A DNA stretch of 64,000 nt from Lucifuga dentata (GCA_014773175.1 VXCM01005154.1:57766-121765), one strand, 5' to 3'; shown: positions 11,240-24,046, counted from the first letter of the stretch. Numbers and translations: made by a program. Notes: generated from the letters alone by a model not told the origin.

Positions 11240-14200
11240 GATCAGAACATGAGGACAGGGAAGCCTCATCATGCTTTATCTTAACAATCGCAGCCTGTGT
11301 GTGTTTGTGTGTGTTTGTTTGTGTGTGTGTGTGTGTGTTTTTAAGCCTTGCAGCATTTATGTTTAATCCCTCATATTTATTCCTCTCTCTGTCTGTCACT
11401 GTCACCAGGCTGGAGACTCTCTTATCAGTGAGAAATGTGACCTTTTTTCTCTCTGACTCACGTTCACAGTCGACTCATTACTCTTTAGCCCTTGTTGGCT
11501 AAATGTCCTTGAAGATAAAGTTAACACACTCGGTGAGTTTGCTTTGCTTTGCTGTAACTATAAATCTAGTTTATCGCTCTGCGAACAGGAGAGAAACGAG
11601 CACAGCTCCGTGAACGGATAACGTGGAAGTTGTGGGTGAGAGGGGTGAGGGCGGCGAGCGGAGCCTCACCCGCCGAGTTGCCGCTAGACCGCCCCTGAGG
11701 ATCAAAGTTGCTCAGGCGACAGGTGAATCAATCCAGCAGCAGTCAGCTGAACGGTGCACACTCCAGCAGCGTACGTGAGTAGAAATGGAAAACGCCGCTG
11801 TTCCACAGTGGGAGCTCTGCATCCTCTGCCTATAAAAGGCCAGCGTCCCACAGAGAGCAGAGACACTATGCGTCAGGGGGGAAAAGTCAAGCACGGGTCC
11901 TGGAAGGTCCCGCGGTGCAAATAACATAAAGACCTTATTAAGGCCAGAAAAAAAAAACAGCTCCNCCTGGAAGGTCCCGCGGTGCAAATAACATAAAGAC
12001 CTTATTAAGGCCAGAAAAAAAAAACAGCTCCATTTGCTTCTTTATTAGCCAATCAGATGTCAGATGTGAACACAATAGAGGTTATAATTAAATGTAAATA
12101 TTTTTCTTTTCATAATTTGTTTTCATCGTTATCTCTCCCAAAAGCTTGTTTGTGTTCCTGTTGGTTTATGTCATACAAAACTGAATTCAGAGCGATTTTC
12201 TGGAAAGGAAAATATGATTAGTTTTTGTTACATGTCCAGATTCAGCGGCGCCACCATGAGGCCATTTTAAAATCCTAATCAAGCCAGATTTTGGTACATA
12301 ATCTAAACGCTGGAAATTATAATCTTTGAGTTTTTGACATGCTCCACTCAGTATGTTTACATTCACATTAAAACTTATTACTATTGCACTTATAATATAA
12401 ACCAAGTGTCATTGTACTATTATTATAAAGGCAATAAATATATTTTTTTTTTTTCAAATGGCAGCATACACCATAAATATACTGAAATCAGCATAAATTG
12501 GAGTAAACTTCAAAGAATGGCATATGTGCGGTTGTAGATTGATTTATTCAGGCATGTAAACGTTATAACGTATATTCAGTAAATATGTGATTCATATATA
12601 TTCGGCGAATCGTGGAACCTTATTAATTCCGTCCATTTATCTGTCTAAGGTATATTTTTGCCTTAATCGGAGTAAAGACAAATAATAGGTGTGGCCTATT
12701 TCACATAATCTGCCATACCTCCAACCAAATTTAGATGTGTACACATCAACTCATCAATCTGACAAAAATGTTATGTTTTCATTGCATAGGTGGCGCTATA
12801 ACAACGTGATAAATTTAAATGACTATAGTCAGTCAGGCTGACACTGTACATTTTGCATAATTCATCCTCAAACAAAGCCTTAATATTATTATGTATTATG
12901 TATTAGTCGAGAGATTTCAGCCCGTCAGCGTCAATGTGTTTTTCGATTGTAATTTTTAAATATTTTCACTGAATAAAATAACAAACTTGAAGCTGCAGCA
13001 TCGTCAGAGTTCAGCTCATTACTATTCAAAAGCTTAACTAGCTCTTCTTTTTCATCAGCCGATTTCCTGAATCTCTGTTTCACTGGAGATTTTCATTGTT
13101 CGATGATGATCTATCTGTGCACTTTTTACAAAGTTTTTTCACCCCGTCAGAATTTTAATCTTTACAACTGAGCGGCTGAAACTCTACAACGATATTCAGC
13201 ATCAGCACAACATATGAGATTTCTGCTCTTTGATCCTCTGCAGCCGATCAGCTGTTTTCATCTCCTCCATGGAAAATGCAATAATATCAAACTCTTTATG
13301 TAGCACAACCGGACTGGATATCTCAGACCTTTACAGATACAAATGCTGCTTTGTAGTTTGTTATAAAATCCTACAGAATGTGACACTTTATGGTCATAAA
13401 TATGTAAAATACTGCTTCCCCATTTTGCAGTAAACTAATAAGGAAAGAAGCCTAAAAAGTAATTTCTCTCCTTTTTGGTTGTAGAAACTCATTCACATGC
13501 AAAGAGGATTATGGAAGATTAACATCACAGCCGAGGCATGAAGACGCAGAGTTTAAATCTAGATATCTGCATTAAAAATGTTACGTTTATTAAATAAAAA
13601 TATCAAAACCCAGCAGAGATGAAGTTGGTGATAGTCTGAAGGCTAGAAAAGCAGACTGGTGACTTGATGGTTGGTAGTTTGGTTCCCTGATTCAGACAGA
13701 AACAGAGTAATTCAGGACGTGAGCAAGTGTTAGACACAGGATTAAATAAAAAAAATCTCTGCAATCCAGTCTCCAATTACAGAAGTCTGACTTTGCAGAT
13801 GTCTGTGAAAGACATCTGCAGGAGCACGACTGCTGCCTCTTTAGGGTTTATGGCAGTTATTAGGCTTAGCAGAGCGTATGTGGGCTTTACAGTAATTGGC
13901 CATTTGTACTTGTAGAAGAATATGTCCTCTTCTGGTTTCAGCTACAGGTTTGGCTCCAGGCGCCTTTATTAGTTAGTTTTTGCCTTAGTTGCAGTTAGAA
14001 TCCAATAAAGTGACCTTATATCGAAGCAGGAGGGGACGGTGGAGATGGCTATTGATTGGCAGAAGTGTGTCTTATCAGCTGCTCAGCCGGTGGCTGGTAG
14101 ACCATTGGGAAAGTGACAGAGGCAATTAAGGAAAGAAGAAAAAAAAGAAGAAGAAGGATTGCAGGGAAAATAGTGTTGAGTTTAGACGGGTTCCATTCCT

Positions 14201-14405
14201 CACGGGTCAACAGGCAGAGAAAAAACACTGGAGTGTGTCGCAGAGGAGAATAAAAGAAAAGCAAAGTCCATTTATGCTGTGTAAGATTAGCAAAGCCCAC
14301 ACAAAGGTTTCTTTAGAATGAGCTACTGTTGGCATTTTTTGCTTTGGTTTGCTCTCATTGATTCCTTTTCTCTCTCTGTCATAGCTTCTCTCTCTCTCTC
14401 TCTCT

Positions 14406-14448
<43 letters not shown>

Positions 14449-15434
14449 TCCTGCGTGATGCTCCTATCATTGCCTCACAGTAATTGCAGCTGGCTTCCTG
14501 GATCCTGTGCTGTGTATCTCTGGACAGGTTTCCAATCATTTTGCAGGAGGTCTTTGAATACCACTTGTGGAATGGAAATCTGTCAGTCAAGTGTGAGCCG
14601 GGGGGGGGNAGATGCTGTAAGGACGGATGAGGCTTAGCATCCCGATGATTCTTTAAGGAGTGATATAGAACGGGGTGGGGCGACGGGATGGAGGGGGTTT
14701 GCAGGTTGCAGGGTGAAAGGGGAGAAAAAGGTGAATGATAAGGTGGCGGTGTGAAATTAGCGAGAGGGGAAGATTGGCAGCGTGTGGTAAAGAGGAAACC
14801 GGATAAAAGATGAGGAAATGAAGGGGACAGCAGGGAGGAAAGGAGGGAAGGACTGACAGGATAATGAGGGCATGAAAAACAAGCAACGATATTAAATGCT
14901 CGGGCAGCAAACAGGATGAAGTAGCAGAATAAAAATGGTCCAGGACAGCTGATGAAGGGAAAATGAATGTAATTTTAAAGCAAGGGACATGAGGACGAAC
15001 GGAGGAAGAAAACTAGATTGAAAGGAATTGAAGAGGAAGAGTAGACATGTTTCCTTATTGGTTGTCATTCCACTTTTTTTTTTCTTNAAGGAATTGAAGA
15101 GGAAGAGTAGACATGTTTCCTTATTGGTTGTCATTCCACTTTTTTTTTTCTTTTTAAATTTCCTGGCAATATATTATAGTTGTGTAAAGCTTTTCAGCAG
15201 CAAAAACACAGATACTACTACTAATGGCTACTGACTTAGCTTAGCACTTAGCATGTTCAGTCGCTACGCTACATTTAATACAGTGGTGTTCATAAATGCC
15301 AGAAACAATTCCAAACACTGTAAAACATTGCAATGGCTTATGGAATTGCTTCCTTTTATTTCCAGTTTGTTCTGGAATATGCTAAGATACAAATCGAGCC
15401 AATGGGATCAGTGTCTCAAGTGAGTTATAAGTCT
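11240..15434. other. Intronic sequence, mostly unassigned; microsatellites and single-N joins
   Basis: GT-rich tract near 11297-11339, CT tract near 14386-14405 and a CA microsatellite at about 14411-14446. Direct ~65-bp duplications around N at 11965 and 15087 are assembly joins; the N at 14610 sits in a G run. A region near 12340-12660 has the CATGTAAACG-type ends seen in old DNA elements, but I could not define boundaries. No exon recognised. Confidence 0.5.
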
Positions 15435-16809
15435 TTAAAGGACCATACCGGTGATTTAGCACGTTTGAGCCCAATAAATCAGAACTAGTTCGGTTCATGC
15501 TACGAACAAATCGCTTCACATTTAATTTGGAATATGAAACCACTTTTTCCAAGTGGTATCAGTTGATTGTTTGGTGCAGATTGATTTGATTGATCCAGAT
15601 CAAACATACATGAAAAACATCCTAAGGGAGTGATGCCAATACCTGACGTCTACCGATGAAACAGTCAACTTGATTGTACTGCAAATATCTCAGCACTGTT
15701 TGAGCATTCAGGACTTAAATTACCAGTAGGTGTTTTTAATCAATGTTCAGGTGTTTCAGAATGGATTTCCTTCTGTTTTCAATTATTTTTGAATCGCGCA
15801 CAGTTACATAAAATGCTGCCATAAATATACAACAGAAAAGAAACCATCATGCTTCCAGGGCTCAAAGGAGCTGTGCGGCATAAATAAGCATGAAAATATA
15901 TTCAGGAGTCTGGGGATGAGCCACGGACCTCCACATGCAGCGTTTCATATGGAGCAACATTTAATTTAGTACAGAAGAAGCTCACAACTACAGTACATCA
16001 GTCATCTAAATCAAATATCTGCATTGCTGCTCAGCGTGCAGGACAGGCTTGTCACAGATGAAGATAAAAGGCCCAGATGCAGACAAATATCATCTTGTAC
16101 TGTTCATACAGCTATCTAGATGTGTCTGGACAGTAATATCTTGAATAAATGAGCTGAATACTGAATCGGGCAGGCGCTCAGTAGGCCAACCTGCCAGGTA
16201 TAAACAAGCTGACAGACACAAAAATGACAAATTCACAAGCCAATCAAAGAAATTCAGGTAGGTAAATTCAAATCAGATCCACCGAGCTCATTGAATTTGA
16301 TGGCATTAAGCAGCTGGATAAGCAGGCTATTGCTGTAGGTTTTGTTGGATTTTACAATAAATATTTTGTCGGATCTGACAAAATTGCTAGTTTACAGAAC
16401 CTGGGCGGTGACATTTGTGAAAAAAATAGAACACATGGCCATGACGTGTTAACGAGATAATTAAACTGTGGCCACAAGTCATGATTACGTAGGAACAACT
16501 TAATTCTAAACATAAAGACGTACCCTTACAGTAACTTTATTTAACCGATCCAACGCAAAGCTGCACAGAAGACTATGTATGTATCTGCAGGGAATATAGT
16601 TCCAGGAGAAGATGACTTTGAGAAATTAAAAACGACCGTCCCTTCTACATTCAGACATACGTGTTAGCAGATGAAACACTGAAGTTTAAGGTGTGTGTAT
16701 CATCTGACCATTTGTTTTTGAAGAAAGTTTTGGAAATTGTCAGTATGTCGTGTATGCAGGTAGAATTTATTGGGCTTAAACATGCAAAATTGCTGGCATG
16801 GTCCTTTAA
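15435..16809. mobile_element. TTAA-flanked element family, two halves about 1 kb apart
   Basis: The left part starts TTAAAGGACCATACCGGTGA at 15435 and runs to about 15530. The right part, from about 16495 to 16809, ends TGGCATGGTCCTTTAA and contains the family blocks GGGAATATAGTTCCAGGAGA and ACGTGTTAGCAGATGAAACA. The roughly 960 bp between is unlike the intact copies at 18045 and 19364. It could be a nested insertion, or these could be two separate fragments. Confidence 0.55.
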
Positions 16810-16910
16810 AGACTCCTTGTTGGTTTCTATCCACAAGCCTTTCTGTGCAATGCGAACATCTTCCTCAACACTTTTAGGTTAAAAATGCAACTCCAAAGTG
16901 AGCAGACGGG

Positions 16911-17542
16911 CAGTGGCGTAGCCAGAAATCACAGTGTGGGTGGGCCCAAAGAAAATCAGGTGGGCGCTGCCCAATCAAGACTATTACCGAGATATTATTA
17001 TCGAGATACTAAGAGAGATACTATATACTATTACAGAGAATATACACGCTAATGATTACTACCTCTAGCTTGGCAGTGGCATGAAGAGGTGGACACTAAA
17101 GAATCAATTGCTGCTACATCACATGCTAACAGTGACGGCATTAAATCCATACTCGATGGCGTTAGCTGAAAGGCTAATGGCGTAGGACGGGAATCTGAGT
17201 TGAGGAAGATAGCTGAACTGTCACAGGTTTCTCCTCTTCCTGCTCCTCCCATCGTTGCTTTATGACAAACTTTATCAAATTACTTTGCATCACCATAACA
17301 GTTGCTGATCAGGCTTTGATGCTTCACGTTCAGCAGGTGAAACAGGAAGTGTGCTCAGTCAGGACTGCTGCTAATTGGCTAAATGTGCTACAAAAATGTA
17401 CAGACAAAACGCAAGACACAACAAATAAGAAAAGTGAAAACTACTCGTTGGATTAATGCGCCACATATGTTACAAGCCTTGTGATTGGGTGGGCCTGAAG
17501 TCCAATTGGGTGGACCTAGGCCCACCCAGGCCCACGCTACTG
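16911..17542. mobile_element. Non-autonomous DNA transposon with CAGTGGCGTAG-type ends
   Basis: The left end is CAGTGGCGTAGCCAGAAAT; the right end, reversed, is CAGTAGCGTGGGCCTGGGTG. Each end is followed by a GGGTGGGCC block. The interior shows no transposase. The ends are hAT-like, but no 8-bp target duplication is recognisable, so the superfamily is not certain. Confidence 0.6.
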
Positions 17543-17758
17543 TGATAGGGGAAGTTGACCATTATTGTTTCTCTGTACTAATGGCACAAAGGTGTGAATG
17601 TACACAAAGATATTCTATTTTTTCTTTTATACTCAAACACACCTTTGGAAAAGTACAGTAACAAGTTCTTTTCTTTTCCAAACCACCAACCAACAATAAA
17701 AAGGAATCAAATAAACACTTGAGCTGCAGCCTTGACCTCCGACTCGCCAGTGACTCAC

Positions 17759-17798
17759 CCACAGCTTTGAGGGAGGCATACTTGTTGAGATCTTTGTT

Positions 17799-17838
<40 letters not shown>

Positions 17839-17938
17839 TGCTGTTCGTAGACGTGAGCCAGCTGGCTGAGGGCAGGGTAAGGGTGCTGCTGGCCCATGCT
17901 GGAACCCGGTCCCACATTGTTGTTGATCTGACCTCCCT
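17759..17938 (-). CDS. shisa9: Shisa9-like protein, middle coding exon with poly-Gln tract
   Basis: This 180-nt exon encodes part of the cytoplasmic tail. The acceptor is GTCCACAG before 17938 and the donor is G|GTGAGT at 17759/17758. It starts in phase 1 (AG completes the first codon) and leaves one nucleotide, which joins the last exon in frame. The peptide runs GGQINNNVGPGSSMGQQHPY, then PALSQLAHVYE, 15 glutamines, and NKDLNKYASLKAV. Human Shisa9, as I recall it, has a matching order of MG-HP-YP, YEQQ and LNKYASLKAVG, which supports the assignment. Exon 1 ends in phase 2, so it cannot splice here without a frameshift; a 3k+2-nt exon must lie between. The poly-Gln expansion replaces a stretch with only two Gln in mammals. 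Confidence 0.9.
17799..17843 (-). repeat. CAG/CAA trinucleotide tract coding for 15 glutamines
   Basis: On the minus strand the order is two CAG, one CAA, eleven uninterrupted CAG, one CAA. The tract is in frame with the conserved flanking residues VYE and NKDLNKY. CAG runs of this length are prone to length polymorphism. Confidence 0.97.
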
Positions 17939-18044
17939 CTGTGGACGAGGACACACACACACACACACAATAAATCAAAGGTTACAACAGATTACAGCAA
18001 CTCAGGATGGATCTCTGCCTCAGCACTGCAGTCCACTGAGCAGC

Positions 18045-18577
18045 TTAAAGGACAGTACCACCAATATTGCACGTCTCAGCGCAATATACAGTATACAATC
18101 CACATACATGTTACGTTACCGACAACCATTTCCCAAAATATACTACTGGAGAGGTAAATTTTAGAATTTTTTTCCTACCTTCCAGACTGCCATTGGTTTC
18201 AGTTCATTCTACTACGCTATAAAAAAATCAACTTGTAGAGACTTGGAACATGCTTGTGATACATAATCCATCACAGCAAACATGCCTATTAAGTGTTTAT
18301 TGTCTAAGTAATTTTATTTAATGGGTCCAACACAGAGCTGCATAGAAGAAAATGTATGTCTCCACCAGGGAAAATAGTCCCAGGAAAAGATGGGACTATG
18401 GGGTGGTATGGTCCTTTAAGGTGGGTGTATCACTTGACATTTGATTTTGAAAGATTAGGGGATTTGTCAAAACAACAGGAAAACCAATTTTATGTTTTGG
18501 AAATTTGTTGTCAGTAATATAGTGACTCAGTAATATGTTGGGCTTCAACATGCAAAATCGCCAGTATGGTCCTTTAA
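18045..18577. mobile_element. TTAA-flanked non-autonomous element, full-length copy
   Basis: TTAA lies at both ends (18045-18048 and 18574-18577). The ends TTAAAGGACAGTACC and CCAGTATGGTCCTTTAA are inverted repeats, followed inward by a GCACGTCTCAGC / CTTCAACATGC block. Internal blocks (TTCCAGACTGCCATTGGTTT, GGGAAAATAGTCCCAGGA) recur in the other copies. A TTAA target points to piggyBac or Kolobok mobilisation; the end sequence fits Kolobok better. No transposase is present. Confidence 0.8.
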
Positions 18578-19363
18578 GTGGGTCAGATGCCTTGCTGAAT
18601 GGGCTTTTGGGAAAGCCTCACTTTCACTTCTTCCACCAAGTGTCTCTGGAATTTTGTAGTCACCATTTTTATGTGAAAAGGTGTATTTCACACCCATCCC
18701 TGTCAGTAAAAGTCAGAATCTCTGCTCTGGTTCACTGTGGGCTTTTTCCACAGTTCCTGCTGTATTTAACGCTTCTAACACACATTTTGACAGAATTCAA
18801 TGTGTATAAATGTAGGCTTATATGTCACATCTCTGCTGTACGTTACATTACCGACTATTAGATTGACCCTGCATAACAGTACATTTATGTAAGTGGTAGA
18901 GCCGAAGTACTCCTGTTCTGCAATACATTTTTTTCATGAACCTTTAAGTTGCAGTAATGCATTTTACATCCTGTAGCTTCCACACAAGTAGTACAGTTTT
19001 TAATCTAGAATAAGAAAAAAAAAATCATGTTTTCTCAATTAATGCCACCCACTTTTGGTTTATGCCCAATCCATATACAGTGTCCATACAGATATAACTA
19101 CATATACCTGTACTTTTTGAAGGTAACCGATAAAAATACAGGTAGTTACTTTGGTTAAAACCCATAATTGTAAGTTTTTGTGTGTATTTGTTAGGTTAGC
19201 CTAGGGTTGCACACATAGGAATGCAAACATAGCATTGTCCAATCCTCTGTATTTATTATAATTTAATAATTAATAATTAATAGTGCACATAGGCTCTCTC
19301 TCCTTTGTTAAGGAGGTAAAAAGAGTGAATGTACAATATACAGGAATGTTTTGTACTGTAGTT
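18578..19363. other. Intronic spacer between two TTAA elements
   Basis: Several frames are open but none encodes anything recognisable. The stretch is AT-rich, with a short A tract near 19015-19023. Confidence 0.4.
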
Positions 19364-19950
19364 TTAAAGGACCATACCATCCATTTTGCATGTTTGAGCC
19401 TAATATATTCAATTTTCATACATGTTACGTTACTGACAATCATTTCCCAAAGGATAAAACTGTATTTCAGCTTTTCTGATATTTTGCAAAATCTCTTAAT
19501 CTTTCAAAATAAATTATTCAAGTGATACACCCACCTTAAAAATCCATGTTTCTCCTGCTAATAGTTATGCAGCCTTATGAAGTCACAGTCCTTTAAATTT
19601 TTCCATAAACGCAGGTCTTCTATTGGGACTACATTCCCCGGTGGAGGCATACATTCACTCTACGCTTTTTATTACACTTAAACGCTAAAATTATGTAACT
19701 TCAAAATAAAATCCTGAATACACGTCTTGTTGGTGATGATGGATTACCTATCCCAAGAACATTTCAAGTATCAACAAGTTGATTTTAATAGCAGAATGAA
19801 CTGAAACCAATGGAGGTCTGGAAGGTAGGAAAAACATTTTTAATTCACCGTTCCAGTAGTATCCTTTGGGAAATGATTGTCAGTAATGTAACGTACAAAA
19901 ATTGAATATAGTAGACTCAAACATGCAAAATGGACGGTATGGTCCTTTAA
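19364..19950. mobile_element. TTAA-flanked non-autonomous element, full-length copy
   Basis: TTAA at 19364-19367 and 19947-19950. The ends TTAAAGGACCATACC and GGTATGGTCCTTTAA are perfect inverted repeats over 15 bases. Blocks CATTTCCCAAAGGAT, TACATTCCCCGGTGGAGGCA and CCAATGGAGGTCTGGAAGGT correspond to those in the 18045 copy, but in inverse order, so this copy is in the opposite orientation. Confidence 0.85.
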
Positions 19951-21596
19951 TCATCCCTGTTATGCTTTGCTTCTCTCATAATCAATGGAACCCAAACCTT
20001 TAATTAACTTCTGTTGTAGCAGTCATAAATCAATGCTATCAGCTAATTTGACCGTTTTCTAAACGCTGATTTCCCTCTGATTGGGTCAGGCCTCTGAGAG
20101 CCTCATTATCCAACGTTATAACGCTGCTTTCCAATAAGCAAGTCAAAGTTTGATTAATGAAAGTAAGCAATCTTGAAAAATTAACATTATGTGAAAAATA
20201 CAAACAACGAGAAAGCGAAGAAACATTCTAGTGACTTCAGAAGACTTTTGGGATATTTTCATTGAAATATAGCAAAAAGACTCCATTTGGAGAGACCCAG
20301 CAGCTTTGATTGTCATCACTCAGTGTGAATATAATGCACAGTAGCTGGCTATAGAGTCACCCCCCCCTCCCCCAATTCATTTCCATCTCCAGGCTTGTGT
20401 TCTAACAAAATGTGTTCTGCTTACAAAATGTGCAAATTCTGTCACAATACACTAATTAAATAAGCAGCAAAGGTGTGCGGTTTTTTGTAATTCTCCACTG
20501 AAATAACACCGTACAACTTGAAATAGCAGCTGCTAATCATTCTAAAACACCGTAAATCAACAGCTTCAAATCATGTTGTGTTGATTTACAAGAAATCTAG
20601 CTGACTTTGGGAACCAATTATAATTAGGAGGCAATCAGTCATCTGCACCTCAACACATTTCCAGGTAGCCTTCTCAGTGGACAACACAGGCAGCTTGAGA
20701 GCCCTACAAGAGAAGAGCAAGCCGAGCAAAAAACAGCACCGTCTACTCTGAAGCACAGCCAAATGCTAAAATACGTCTGGGGAATAAGGGGCCACTCTCT
20801 TTAGAATTGTCCTCCTGTGCTGAGCTTGGAAGATAATTGCCGTTGCTGAAGGAGCGGGGCGTCTCTGCTTCGAGAATATCACCTTAAAAGCCCCAAATAC
20901 TGCCACACTGTTGATAATTTCAAGTACAAAGACATTCAGGAGAAGAGAGCTGAGGAAGGGAGCAAAAGCCAAACAGGAGGAAAAGAGAGGAAAGTGGCAG
21001 AGAAGGAAGCGTAAAGAACGAAGAAAGTGAGAAAATAAGTTAGAAGTGGAGAGCTGGCAGAACATAAAGAAGAGGTGTCTGAGAGCACAGAGGGAGCTCA
21101 GTAAATTCAGCTAGGCGGAAAACACAACTTTTTCTGAAGGGCAAAGAGAAAGTAAGACATGGATCATCCTAATTTCCCTCCCTTCCTCTTTGCTTCCCTT
21201 TCTTTTCAAGTCCTCTTATTGCTACTCCTAAAGATGGCCTTTTATTCCACAGAAAAACAGAAATGGGAAAGTTGTGTTGCCACATCCTGACATGCGACAA
21301 TATTGATTTCTTCTGCCATTTTCCCCCATTTCATCTCAGCGGCGGGTTGTTGAGATACAGCGGGGAGGCATGTTCAAAGACCGGAAACCTGTGCGACACG
21401 TCACGGAACAGCAAGTCACATTGTGTGTTGTCAGTTAATTATTGACTCTCCTCATCCCAGAATTCCACTCACACTGTAACCTTACAGGCCGCTGAGGCAA
21501 ACACTTTGCGACGTGCTGAAATGGCTCAGTAATATTTGTTCTCCCTCATCGGCGCCAGCGATGGAGGCATGAATTTAAACAAATTCAAACTGAGGC

Positions 21597-21634
<38 letters not shown>

Positions 21635-22224
21635 CAGGAGAGGTAGTGGAGAGGTATAAAGGGCAGAAAGGAGAGTGGGGTTGTAGGAGGAAAAAAGGCC
21701 ATCGAGAGAGGAAGAGAAGGAACTGATGGCAATGAGTCATGGCTGATGCACAAGCCCCCCCATCCCCCCCACCCTATATGCACTTTAATAGCATTTCCAA
21801 AAAAAACAACATTCACTCCAGCCGTGCTGAAAGCCGTCCCACTGTTTTATTTTTCATAGGAGGCCAGATTGGATGGGTATGAGGTCACACATTTTCTGAC
21901 TTCGGAATTGATTTTATCTGGTTAAACAGTGGCAATAGTAAAATTCATTCAATCATTCCAAGCGCAGGTGCATCACCTTCTATAACCTTTTTGTCCGGCA
22001 CTCTTGCTGTAAAAATGATTTCCAAGGAGTTCTTGAGCGGATATGGAAATGGCAGAGCGGTATTCCAAACGCTAATGCAAAACAAGACGGAGCTGCGTTT
22101 TAGTCTGATGGATGTTAAGATCCCCTCAAAACACATCAGAGTCGTCCATTAAATTTATGAAGAACATAAACGTATACTGGCATGTGTTTTAAATTACAAA
22201 TTGATGTTTTTATTCACCAAGGTG
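19951..22224. other. Intronic sequence with AG microsatellite; no gene recognised
   Basis: An (AG)15 tract occupies 21601-21630. The rest has short chance frames only. Purine-rich runs around 20930-21030 and 21640-21720 produce open frames without domain content. Confidence 0.5.
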
Positions 22225-22640
22225 GCATTAAGTTGATGTAAATATATAGTCAAGACACTCATAATATGACAAATGGTTATTGCTGCTGGAAATGATTTAT
22301 ACTTAATGTTTTTTTTACATAAAAATGCAATTTACTATTTTTACAAAGGCGTCTCTAATAACCAACAATTAGAATGTAAACATGATTAATTAAGGATAAG
22401 CTAAAAGAGTTTATCATCAGGACACTAGAGTAATGGCCACTGAAAATGAGGCTTTTGCAGTTTTATGAGAATTAATCATAAATCAGTCATTTCCAGCAGT
22501 AATAGCCATTTGCAGCATTATTAATGTCTTGGCTTTATATTTACATCAATTAAATGCCCCATTGATGCAAAAAAGTGTAAATTTCTATGAAAACATGACA
22601 ATTCTGGGTGATTCCAAACTTTTGAATGCTCATGTAAACA
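22225..22640. mobile_element. Probable Tc1/mariner-related non-autonomous element
   Basis: The blocks ATAGTCAAGACACTCATAAT, ATTGCTGCTGGAAATGATTT and GGGTGATTCCAAACTTTTGA are the flanking parts of a Tc1-like element common in fish, to my knowledge. No transposase frame remains, and exact ends could not be fixed. Confidence 0.45.
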
Positions 22641-22871
22641 TAATTGCTCCAGTCTGGATCTGAATCTAAATCAAATTTAATCGAACAGAAAACAAAAATT
22701 GCACAGCAAGTGACACATTAATATTCTTTTCCTTTATTGCTTTGTATGGATTTTATTTTAATATTTTCTATCACAAGAGAGCGCTGCGATCCACTCCGAA
22801 CTCAAAACATTCCACGTCCTGATCTAAACGTGTTACAGCACTTCTGCTGGGAAAAACATGGATGCTGCAGC

Positions 22872-24038
22872 CAGAAACAGTGCTCAAGTAAAAGTATAGT
22901 TACTTTATGAGAATAGTAACTCAAGTATAAGAGTAGTCACCAAAATAATTACTTGAGTAAGAGAGTATCTGTAAAAAGATTACTTGAGTAGTGAGTAACT
23001 TTGATCAAGCTTATTCTTTAGAATAATCAACAAGCTNTAAAAAGATTACTTGAGTAGTGAGTAACTTTGATCAAGCTTATTCTTTAGAATAATCAACAAG
23101 CTAGCCTGTAGCTTCTAATACAATCAAAATCATATCATATAAAGAAACAGTAGACAGTAATAAATCAAATATTTACCACATAACAAGTCATGACAATTCT
23201 GGCCTGGCCCCAAGACAGTTAGCTAGGTTAGCTTGATGAATTTACTCAGAACAGAACAGGAAAACTTGAGTTAGCATTAGCAGCAGCAGCTAGTTAAGTA
23301 GCTAATGTTGCAGCTTACCGCCACATTTCCTCAAGTTCCATGCTGATTCTTAGAAGCTGAAATGTCACATTTTTAGCGAGACAAAGACGCAACGCATCAT
23401 GTAGCTGCTGGTTTTGGTAGTAAGTTGGTGGTTTCGGTGTAAGATGGCCAGACGAAAATGCCAATGATGCCGGGACGAATAACTCTGTAACTGTCCGCTG
23501 TTTCTCCCTTTCTATTTTTAGAATCCATTTTTTGTCTAAGCACCAAGAAAATTACGAAAGAAAAAACTGTGTTTGCTTAGTTTAAGTTCATTTTAATATT
23601 ATATTGTGCGTGCAAAGGCCACCAGCCAGCCCACCTATCAACTCTCAACCAATCGTTGTCACAGAGATGATGGGACGCTGAATGTGATTGGACCAAACCC
23701 AAAGCAGCAGTCGGACATTCGGTTTCACTTCAGAGCAGAGAACTTTTACTCGTTGCATCCGAGTGGTGTCTCGCAGATAATACAAATAAAAAAGTAACAC
23801 AAAGAGCGCGACCAAATGTAATGGAGCAAAAGTATATTTTTTCTTCATAAATATACTCAAGTATGAGTTAGAAGCATCCTGCAGTAAAACTACTCAGTAA
23901 AGTACAATTTTGTGAAAAAAGTTACTTAAGTAAATGTAACAGNATCCTGCAGTAAAACTACTCAGTAAAGTACAATTTTGTGAAAAAAGTTACTTAAGTA
24001 AATGTAACAGTGAATGGATGCGTTACTACCCACCTCTG
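22872..24038 (-). mobile_element. hAT-type element, target duplication GCTGCAGC
   Basis: Exact 8-bp repeats GCTGCAGC lie at 22864-22871 and 24039-24046. The right end, reversed, is CAGAGGTGGGTAGTAACGC, the signature of a large hAT family in fish; near both ends are repeated ACTTGAGTA / ACTTAAGTA motifs. Single-N joins at 23037 and 23943 each duplicate about 60 bp, so the real element is about 1 kb. An internal segment (about 23596-23800) is shared with repeats at 36700-36900 and 53500-53620. No intact transposase. Confidence 0.85.
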
Positions 24039-24046
24039 GCTGCAGC

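Larger units (their letters stand above)
8175..17758 (-). other. Intron of the shisa9-like gene (about 9.6 kb)
   Basis: Read on the minus strand, the intron begins GTGAGT at 17758 and ends TTTTCTCAG at 8175. The flanking phases (1 and 1) are compatible. It carries a nested transposon cluster at 8951-11239, TTAA-type fragments, another DNA transposon at 16911-17542 and several single-N joins. I found no further exon inside it, although a cassette exon of 3k nucleotides would not disturb the frame. Confidence 0.85.

Noticed and set aside
17633..17970. Alternative frames of the poly-Gln exon giving poly-Ser or poly-Ala
   Set aside because: Only the poly-Gln frame has the conserved NKYASLKAV peptide and joins the last exon in frame.
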